A DNA stretch of 64,000 nt from Labilithrix sp. (lineage in GTDB: Bacteria; Myxococcota_A; Polyangia; Polyangiales; Polyangiaceae). The notes beneath the pieces were generated by a model. The model saw only the letters and a list, made by a program, of their open reading frames with translations. It did no database searches and was not told the origin of the DNA. The stretch spans positions 345,818 through 409,817 of the forward strand of contig JAHBWE010000009.1 of NCBI GenBank assembly GCA_019637155.1. The letters are read 5' to 3'. Below, in pieces: positions 16,081 to 22,480 of the stretch. The position numbers were made by a program, and so were the translations under genes. The stretch's first letter is position 1; each line of letters begins with the position of its first letter.

Positions 16081-16719
16081 ATGAACCTGCCGGACATCGC
16101 TGCGATCCGTACGGATTACGTGCGCGCGGGCCTGGTCGAGAGCGACCTCGACCCATCGCCCACGGTTCAGATCAAGAAGTGGGTGGCGGACGCGGTCGCG
16201 GCGGGTCATCCGGAGCCGACCGCGATGGCGCTCGCGACCGTGAGCGCGAGCGGAGAGCCGTCGAACCGCATCGTCCTGTTGAAGGGCGTCGACGACGGCC
16301 TCGTGTTCTTCACGAACTACGAGTCGGCGAAGGGCAAGGACCTCGCCGCGAACCCCCGCGCCGCGGCGACGCTGTTCTGGGTGCTGCTCGAGCGCCAGAT
16401 CCGCGTGGTCGGCTCCGTGACGAAGGTGACGCGCGCGGAGTCGGAGGACTACTTCCGATCACGCCCCTACGAGAGCCGCATCGGCGCCTGGGCATCGGCG
16501 CAGAGCACGGTGCTCGCCGATCGCGCGACGCTGGAGCAGAAGGTCGCCGCGCTGAAGACGCAGTACCCCGACGACGTCCCGCTCCCCCCGTTCTGGGGCG
16601 GCTACCGCCTCATCCCCGATCGCGTCGAGCTCTGGCAAGGCCGCCCCAGCCGCCTCCACGATCGCCTGCAATATACACGCACCCCCCCCACCTGGCACCT
16701 CACCCGCCTCTCCCCATAA
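16081..16719 (+). CDS. pdxH: Pyridoxamine 5'-phosphate oxidase
   Basis: This 212-residue FMN enzyme oxidises pyridoxine/pyridoxamine 5'-phosphate to pyridoxal 5'-phosphate in the last step of vitamin B6 synthesis and salvage. Family motifs are intact: SNRIVLLKGVDDGLVFFTNY, SAKGKDLAANPRAA, ERQIRVVGSV, YFRSRPYESRIGAWAS, and the C-terminal WGGYRLIPDRVELWQGRPSR, ending in a Trp-Arg-Leu-type tail (WHLTRLSP). The length is normal for the family. The gene is monocistronic and is followed by a palindromic repeat separating it from a convergent gene. Confidence 0.96.
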   Translation: MNLPDIAAIRTDYVRAGLVESDLDPSPTVQIKKWVADAVAAGHPEPTAMALATVSASGEPSNRIVLLKGVDDGLVFFTNYESAKGKDLAANPRAAATLFWVLLERQIRVVGSVTKVTRAESEDYFRSRPYESRIGAWASAQSTVLADRATLEQKVAALKTQYPDDVPLPPFWGGYRLIPDRVELWQGRPSRLHDRLQYTRTPPTWHLTRLSP

Positions 16720-16740
16720 GCCCCATAAGCGCCCGGCGAA

Positions 16741-16840
16741 CCCCCTCTCGGGGGGTCCGGGGGCGGTGGAGCGCGCGCGCAGCGCGTGCGGAAAGGCCCC
16801 CGGCGGGAGAGCTCGAGAGGGCAGAGCCCTCTCGAACAAG
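16741..16840. repeat. Palindromic intergenic repeat, family B, copy 1 (inverted)
   Basis: This element fills the gap between convergent pdxH and the GNAT-like gene. On the minus strand it begins with a 43-bp block (16798-16840) identical to 35836-35878. The block contains the hairpin GAGAGGGC, loop TCT, GCCCTCTC. Downstream lies a looser GC-rich part ending with CCCCCTCTCGGGGG (plus-strand order), itself a short hairpin. The two copies match closely only in the first block. The location between converging genes suggests a bidirectional terminator or REP-like role. Confidence 0.75.
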
Positions 16841-17827
16841 CTAGAGCTCCTTGGGATCGGCGAGCTTGCGGGACCAGACGATGGCGTCTTTGCGTTCGCC
16901 CTTCATCAGCATGTGGCCGACGAGGAGGCCGGTGCGGCGGAAGCCGTTGAAGACGAAGGCGGTCGCGAGCGCGAGGTCGTCGCTCGGGGCGAGGGCGAAG
17001 CAGCTGACCACGCCCTCGGAGAGGAGCTTGTCGCAGATCGTTCGGAGCGACGAGATCGTCGCGAGCTTCTCGTGCTCCGTCGACGGCGCGGTGAGGAGCT
17101 CGAGGAACGCGTTCGCGAAGCAGGCCTGGCCCTCGATCGAGGCGACGAGCTCGAAGCCGCTCCGCGCGGTGAGGAGGAAGTGACGGCGCTCGACGTCGCG
17201 GCCGAACGGCTCGAAGGCGGTGAGCGCGGCGCCGGTCTTCAGCGCCTTGTCGAGCGTCTTCTGGACGTCCGAGGCCTTCACCTGCGTGAGCAACGCCTTC
17301 GGGAGCGGGCGATCGAGCAGCGCCTTCGCTTGCTTCTTCGCCGTCGCGAGCGTCTTCTCCGCGCGATCGTGCGCGGGCGAGGACTTCGGCTCCGGCACGT
17401 CGTCGTCGTCGTCGTCGTCCGCGGTGGAGTCGAGCGAGCCCTTGATCTCGGTCGCGAGCGCCTCGTCGACCGACACGCCGAGGAGGAACGCGTCGCTGCG
17501 CTTGTAGAAGCCCGGGATGTTCGCTTCCTTCGCGAAGCCGAGCTTCATCCACGTGTTCACCTCGTCGCGCTCGACGAGCGTGTAGACCTTCTCGATCCCC
17601 TCGCGCTTCGCGAGCTTGAGGACGAAGAGGCGCTTCGCGTGGCTCGCGCCGGCGCGGAAGTCGATCACACGCATCGTCTTCGTGCGGCGGTTGAGGAGGA
17701 GGCAGAGCGAGACGGACTCGTTCTGCACGAACATCTCCTCGATGCCGCTCGCGTTCGCGCGCGGTACCACGCCGCTCGGGCGCAGACGCTTGGCCTCGGG
17801 ACGCTCGGAAAACGCTCTCATCGACAT
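16841..17827 (-). CDS. GNAT-like protein with two similar halves and an acidic linker
   Basis: The protein has 328 residues. The first half ends in a GNAT-like segment (VYTLVERDEVNTWMKLGF, then IPGFYKRSDAFLLG) of the kind found where acetyl-CoA N-acyltransferases finish. An Asp-run linker (seven Asp) and a Lys/Ala-rich helix follow. The second half again ends like a GNAT domain (ATAFVFNGFRRTGLLVGHML). The substrate is unknown, and the canonical acetyl-CoA loop is not obvious in either half. ATG 17827 (MSMRAFSERPEAKRL) is preferred, with ATG 17821 also possible. The frame extends 42 codons further upstream but reads like intergenic DNA. An inverted TTGCAC/GTGCAA pair lies in the 180-bp region before the gene. 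Confidence 0.6.
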   Translation of the reverse strand: MSMRAFSERPEAKRLRPSGVVPRANASGIEEMFVQNESVSLCLLLNRRTKTMRVIDFRAGASHAKRLFVLKLAKREGIEKVYTLVERDEVNTWMKLGFAKEANIPGFYKRSDAFLLGVSVDEALATEIKGSLDSTADDDDDDDVPEPKSSPAHDRAEKTLATAKKQAKALLDRPLPKALLTQVKASDVQKTLDKALKTGAALTAFEPFGRDVERRHFLLTARSGFELVASIEGQACFANAFLELLTAPSTEHEKLATISSLRTICDKLLSEGVVSCFALAPSDDLALATAFVFNGFRRTGLLVGHMLMKGERKDAIVWSRKLADPKEL

Positions 17828-18007
17828 CGGTACACCCAACCCCCGGCGACTCGACGGGCCGCCGCATTGCAGATTCGGAGGGCCGATTACCACGCCGCCT
17901 CGAATCCGGAAATCGTCTTTCCGGTTTGCACGATCAACCTCGCAAATGTGCAAGGTGACGTCCGTGTGACGCCGAAAATCCCTTGCGAAATCGAATGACG
18001 CAATGCG

Positions 18008-18946
18008 CTAAGAGCGCCGCAGTGCGTCGATCTCGGGGCGGGCCACGCCGAGCCGCTCGAGCGCGTCGGCGAGGCGGGTCGACGGGACCGACACGAGCGT
18101 CGGCATCCCGCCCGAGAGGCCGAGCAGGTCGAGGAACGAGATCCCGCTGTCGAAGGGGGCCGCGAGCGTGAGGTTGTCGCCGTCGACGAGGAGCGCGACG
18201 CGCGCGCGCTCCTGCCCGAGGAGGAGGAGCATCGTCTTGTCGTAGCGCACGCCTTTGCCGGTCACGTCGAGGAAGGCGATCGACGTCGCGGCGGGCACGC
18301 GCGGCTTCAGGAGGTCGATCCGGCGATAGCCGCGCGCGAGCTCCGCGGTCGCCTTCTCGAGCGCCTCGAGCTCGCGACCTGCCTTGTCGATCTCGTGCCA
18401 GAGCGCGTCGTCGGCGAGGCCGTTCGCGAGGTGGCGCACGATGATGCCGTGCAGCGCCGCGTCGCGCGGTCGTGCGCGGATCGCGCGATCGAAGCGCTTC
18501 GCCGTCGCGCTCGGCGTGCCGAGCCGCGTGTCGATCGCGCGCGCGTCGTCGTCCGCGCCCGGGTACGGCTCCACCCCCTCGCGCATCCACTTCGCCGCGC
18601 TGCAGAGCCCGTCGAAGTCGGTGTGACAGACGATCGTGTCGACCGCGCCGACGCGCGCGCAGAGCTCGGGCGTAACCATCTCGGGGCACGCGCCGTGCTC
18701 GGCCTTCGTCGCGAGCACGAAGCGCGGGTCAAGCTTGTATTGTGCATGCAACGCGTGGTCGTGGTGATCGACCCACGCCGCGAGCCGCGCGCCGAGCCCG
18801 TCGATGAACGGCTTCGTGATCTTCTCGAAGCCGCCGCCGGACGCCTCCGACGCGAACGCGACGTCGAGCACGACGACGCGACCGGTGAGCGAGCTCGCCT
18901 TCGGTAACTTTCGCGGCGTCGCGAATGCGAGCTCGGCGCGGGCCAT
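18008..18946 (-). CDS. DHH-type phosphoesterase-like protein with motifs in swapped order
   Basis: The protein has 312 residues. It carries AAWVDHHDH (Asp60-His61-His62), the signature of DHH phosphoesterases (RecJ, nanoRNase, pyrophosphatase), and CHTDFDGLCSAAKW (108-121), which matches the H-x-D-x-DG-x-x-SA motif that normally comes first in the chain. Here it follows DHH by about 45 residues. The C-terminal part (AFLDVTGKGVRYDKTMLLLL, then VDGDNLTLAAPFDSGISFLD) could be the substrate-binding domain. The permuted motif order makes the reaction hard to predict. ATG 18946 is only 22 bp from the divergent hisIE start. Confidence 0.65.
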   Translation of the reverse strand: MARAELAFATPRKLPKASSLTGRVVVLDVAFASEASGGGFEKITKPFIDGLGARLAAWVDHHDHALHAQYKLDPRFVLATKAEHGACPEMVTPELCARVGAVDTIVCHTDFDGLCSAAKWMREGVEPYPGADDDARAIDTRLGTPSATAKRFDRAIRARPRDAALHGIIVRHLANGLADDALWHEIDKAGRELEALEKATAELARGYRRIDLLKPRVPAATSIAFLDVTGKGVRYDKTMLLLLGQERARVALLVDGDNLTLAAPFDSGISFLDLLGLSGGMPTLVSVPSTRLADALERLGVARPEIDALRRS

Positions 18947-18968
18947 TCGTGTGGGACCATCCTAGACG

Positions 18969-19673
18969 ATGACGTTCGATCTCCGCGCCTCTCTCCGCTT
19001 CGCGCCGCACGACGGCGGCGTCTCGCTGCTCCCGGTCGTCGCGCAGGACCACCTCACCGGCGAGGTCCGCATGCTGGCGTGGGCGAGCCCGGAGGCGGTG
19101 GAGCGGACGCTCGCGACGGGGAAGGCCACGTTCTGGAGCCGCTCGCGGCGGGAGCTCTGGACGAAGGGCGAGACGAGCGGGAACGTCCTCGCGGTCCGGT
19201 CGGTGCTCGTCGATTGCGACGAGGACGCGCTCATCTACGTCGTCCGCGCCGCCGGGCCGACCTGCCACACCGGCGCGGCGACCTGTTTCTTTCGGCGGCT
19301 CGGCCCGAAAGGCGTGAGCGACGAAGAGGTCTCCGCGACGACGGCGTTGGCCCGCCTCGACGCCGTCCTCGAGGCGCGCCGCGCGGCGACGGCGGCCAAG
19401 AGCTACACGAAGAGCCTCTACGACGGCGGGGCGGCGAAGATCGGGGCCAAGCTCCGCGAGGAGGCGGACGAGCTGGCGTCGGCGGTCGAAGCGGAGAGCG
19501 ACGACCGCGTCGTCTCCGAGGCCGCGGACGTGCTCTTTCATGCGATGGTCGCCCTCCGATCGCGCGGGCTCGGCGTCGAAGCCGTGCTCGCGGAGCTCGA
19601 GCGCCGGGCCGGAACGTCGGGCCACGACGAGAAGTCTTCGCGTTTTCTTGGGGACACCCCCCGCCGCCCGTAA
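18969..19673 (+). CDS. hisIE: Bifunctional phosphoribosyl-AMP cyclohydrolase / phosphoribosyl-ATP pyrophosphatase
   Basis: This 234-residue fusion catalyses the second and third steps of histidine biosynthesis. The N-terminal HisI domain contains FWSRSRRELWTKGETSGN, the metal-binding VDCDEDALIYVV and CHTGAATCFF. The C-terminal HisE domain (about 122-210) contains SYTKSLYDGGAAKIGAKL, then REEADELASA and SEAADVLFHAMVAL. All key motifs are present. It stands apart from any other his gene in this window. The last codons are close to the ATG of the FrzS-like gene (16 bp), so the two could be co-transcribed. Confidence 0.96.
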   Translation: MTFDLRASLRFAPHDGGVSLLPVVAQDHLTGEVRMLAWASPEAVERTLATGKATFWSRSRRELWTKGETSGNVLAVRSVLVDCDEDALIYVVRAAGPTCHTGAATCFFRRLGPKGVSDEEVSATTALARLDAVLEARRAATAAKSYTKSLYDGGAAKIGAKLREEADELASAVEAESDDRVVSEAADVLFHAMVALRSRGLGVEAVLAELERRAGTSGHDEKSSRFLGDTPRRP

Positions 19674-19689
19674 GATAATCGCCTCCTCC

Positions 19690-22200
19690 ATGGGACAAAA
19701 GGTCCTCGTCTTCGAGAGCGACGCGCAGTTCGCCGGCGAGCTGAGGTCCGAGCTGCAGAAGCTCGGATGCAGCGTCAACGTCGTCGACGACGGGAACTCT
19801 GGTCTGCAGCAGGCGTCGTCGTCGCGCCCGGACCTGATCCTGCTGTCGATCGAGCTGCCGCGCATGAACGGCTTCAGCGTGTGCAACAAGCTGAAGAAGG
19901 ACCCGGCGCTGAAGGACGTCCCGCTCATCATCATGTCGAGCGAGTCGAGCGACGAGACGTTCGAGCAGCATCGCAAGCTGCGGACGCGCGCCGAGGACTA
20001 CGTCCACAAGCCGATCACGTTCCACGAGCTCCTCTCGCACATCCAGCCGCTCGTCTCGATCGGCGGCGGCGCGGACGCCGGCGGTGTCGTCGTCAGCGAG
20101 TCGCACGTATCCGCCCCGCCGCAGTCGCTCGATCTCGAGTCGATCGAGGACGACGAGATCGTCATCGAGGAGATCCAGTCCAAGCCTCCGCCTCCACAGC
20201 ACCCGGCCACGGTGCCGCCGAGCCAGCCGCCGGAGCGGCCGCCGTCTCAGACGAACGAGGTCCCGCACCTCGGACACCTCGGGAACGGTCAGGTATCGCT
20301 CGACGCCGCGCTCACGGAGGAGCCGCCCGTGGTCTCGGAGCCGCCGCCGCGCATCAGCGAGCGCCCCGCCGTGCGCCCGCCCGCCGACAGCGCCGAGCTC
20401 GCGCAGCTGAACGCGCGGATCCGCGAGCTCGAGTCGCGCCTCGAGTCGGCGCAGAACGAGACCGAGAGCGCGCGCGCGGAGGCGAAGGCCGCGCGCGACA
20501 GCGCGGCGGACGGCGCCGTCGACGCGGAGGAGCTCGCGCGCCTCGCTCGCGAGAACGAGGACCTGAAGGCGCGCATCTCGCAAGCCCCCCCCGCGGGCGG
20601 CAAGGCGGGCGGCGTCTCGAGCCGCGAGTTCCTCGATCTGCGCGAGGCCCTCAACAAGAAGGACAAGGAGATCCTCTCCCTCAAGGAGGGGCTCGCGAAG
20701 AAGGACAAGGAGATCGTCGACGTCCGCGACAAGTCGCTCGCGCTCGAGCGCGAGAAGGCGGACCTCGACGACAAGGTGCTCGACCTCGAGCGCGAGATCG
20801 AAGGCGCGAAGACGAAGATCGACGCGCTCACCGCGGACAAGGAGCAGGCGAAGAAGGCGGGCGAGGACTTCAAGCGCCGCGCCGCGCGCGCGGAGGCCGA
20901 CACCGAGGCGGCGCGGAACGAGCTCGGCATCCTCAAGGACACGCACGCGTCCGAGACGGCGGGCCTCAAGGAGGCGCACGCCGCCGAGGTCGCGGCGCTC
21001 AAGGAGACCCACGCGACCGAGGTCGCGGCGCTCAAGGAGACCCACGCGTCGGAGCTCGCGCAGCGCGACGCGGCGTTCGCGAGCGAGAAGACCTCGCTCG
21101 TCGAGGCGCACGAGGCGGCGGTCGCCGAGGCCGCGGCCGCGCACGCGAAGGCGCTCGAGGCCGCGCGCGCCGAGGCGGAGTCCGCGCAGGCGGCGGCGCT
21201 CGCGGAGCGCGAGTCGCAGCTTCGCGCGGAGCACGAGGCGGCGATCGAGGAGCAGGCGAAGCGCCTCGGCGAGGAGAAGGCGGCGGCGCTCGCGGAGGCG
21301 AAGCGCGTCGCGGACGAGGCGCTCGCGGCTCGCGTCGCGGAGCTCGAGGCCGATCGCGACGCGCGCGTGGCCGAGGTCGAGGCGGACCGCGAGGCGAAGG
21401 TCACGGCGGCGGAGCAGGACCGCGCCGCGCGCATCGCCGAGGTGGAGGCCGATCGCGACGCGAAGCTCGCGGCGGCGGAGCAGGAGCAGAAGGCGCGCAT
21501 CGCGGAGCTCGAGACGGACCGCGACACGAAGCTCGCGGCGGCGCAGGCCGACCGCGACGCGAAGGTGGCCGCGGCCGAAGCCGAGCGCGACGGCCGTCTC
21601 GCCGAGCTCGAGGCGAAGGCGAACGCCGAGCTCACCGCGCTCCGCGAGGAGGCGCATCAGGAGATCGCGGCCGTGAAGGAGGCCGCCGCCGCCGCTCAGG
21701 CCGCGGCGGAGGAGGAGGCGCAGGCCGCCCTCGCCGCGACGAAGGAGGAGGTCGCGCGCCGCATCGCCGAGATCGGCGCGAGCTCGGAGGCGCACAAGGC
21801 CGCCGCCGACGCGCGCATCGCCGAGCTCACGGGTCAGCTCGAGGAGGCGCGCGCGAGCCTCGCGGAGCGGGAAGAGCGTGTCACCGAGCTCGTCGATAAG
21901 GTCGGCGCGTTCGAGAGCCAGGTCGCCGGCCTCGAGGACATCAAGGCCCAGCTCGAAGAGTCCCGCGCCACCCTCGACCGCGACCTCACCGCCGAGCGCG
22001 AACGCCGCGCCGCCCTCGAAGCCGACCTCACCGCAACAAAGCAATCCCTCGAGGAAACGACCGCCACCCTCGCGACGAAGTCGACCGCCCTCGACCGCGC
22101 CACCACGAAGATCGAAGACGACAAGACGTCCCTAGACAAGGCCAAGGACGCCCTCGCCGTCGCCCTCTCCCTCATCGAAGAAGCCGAAAACCGCGCTTAA
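19690..22200 (+). CDS. FrzS-like protein: pseudo-receiver plus long coiled coil
   Basis: The protein has 836 residues. Positions 1-125 are a receiver fold (KVLVFESDAQFAGELRSEL, RMNGFSVCNKLKKDP, YVHKPITFHELL). The phospho-acceptor position in DLILLSIELP is Ser53, not Asp, while the Lys of HKP remains. After a Pro-rich acidic linker (about 130-235), the rest is continuous coiled coil, with LDLREALNKKDKEILSLKEG and, further on, Ala/Glu-rich tandem units such as HATEVAALKETHASELA and DRDAKLAAAEQ. Myxococcus FrzS, which drives polar pilus-based motility and acts with MglA, has the same architecture, an atypical receiver and a very similar KKDKEIL stretch. Orthology is likely but not provable here. 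mglBA lies about 10 kb away. Confidence 0.82.
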   Translation: MGQKVLVFESDAQFAGELRSELQKLGCSVNVVDDGNSGLQQASSSRPDLILLSIELPRMNGFSVCNKLKKDPALKDVPLIIMSSESSDETFEQHRKLRTRAEDYVHKPITFHELLSHIQPLVSIGGGADAGGVVVSESHVSAPPQSLDLESIEDDEIVIEEIQSKPPPPQHPATVPPSQPPERPPSQTNEVPHLGHLGNGQVSLDAALTEEPPVVSEPPPRISERPAVRPPADSAELAQLNARIRELESRLESAQNETESARAEAKAARDSAADGAVDAEELARLARENEDLKARISQAPPAGGKAGGVSSREFLDLREALNKKDKEILSLKEGLAKKDKEIVDVRDKSLALEREKADLDDKVLDLEREIEGAKTKIDALTADKEQAKKAGEDFKRRAARAEADTEAARNELGILKDTHASETAGLKEAHAAEVAALKETHATEVAALKETHASELAQRDAAFASEKTSLVEAHEAAVAEAAAAHAKALEAARAEAESAQAAALAERESQLRAEHEAAIEEQAKRLGEEKAAALAEAKRVADEALAARVAELEADRDARVAEVEADREAKVTAAEQDRAARIAEVEADRDAKLAAAEQEQKARIAELETDRDTKLAAAQADRDAKVAAAEAERDGRLAELEAKANAELTALREEAHQEIAAVKEAAAAAQAAAEEEAQAALAATKEEVARRIAEIGASSEAHKAAADARIAELTGQLEEARASLAEREERVTELVDKVGAFESQVAGLEDIKAQLEESRATLDRDLTAERERRAALEADLTATKQSLEETTATLATKSTALDRATTKIEDDKTSLDKAKDALAVALSLIEEAENRA

Positions 22201-22480
22201 ACGATGGGGCTCTTAACGATGGGGCTCTTAACGATGGGGCTCCGCCCCATACCCCGCCCCAGACACGGCCCTCGCGCTACGCGCTCGGGGCGCTACGCGC
22301 CCGCTTGCGCGGCCGCTTCTGGGGCCCCGGTGCTGGCGAGCCAGCGGGCGGGAGCGAAAGAACGGCGGCTGCAGGGCGCTGGCGAGCCAGCAGTAAACCC
22401 CGGGGCCCCAATGCCCGAAGAGCGGCGCCCGCGGGCGCCGGTCGATGGGTTGGGGCGGGGTATGGGGCGGAGCCCCATCG
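22201..22480. repeat. 280-bp palindromic repeat, family A copies 2 and 4 head to head
   Basis: This element exactly fills the space between the stop codons of two converging genes. Three tandem GGGGCTCTTAACGAT-like units open it, followed by a hairpin (ATGGGGC, TCC, GCCCCAT). A core (CAGACACGGCCCTCGCGCTA onward to CTGGGGCCCCGG) then matches the copy at 528-657. A 30-bp perfect inverted repeat links 22232-22261 with 22451-22480. Inside it, CTGGGGCCCCGG/CCGGGGCCCCA are inverted, and GCTGGCGAGCCAGC occurs twice (22332-22345 and 22378-22391). The whole can fold into a nested hairpin. It carries no open frame of its own. Confidence 0.85.

Noticed and set aside
17828..17953. N-terminal extension of the GNAT-like protein
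   Set aside because: The extra 42 codons (MHICEVDRANRKDD onward) lack family features and span a likely regulatory region; ATG 17827 fits better.
21000..21600. DNA direct repeats in the FrzS-like gene
   Set aside because: They encode heptad-based coiled-coil units and need no mobile-element explanation.
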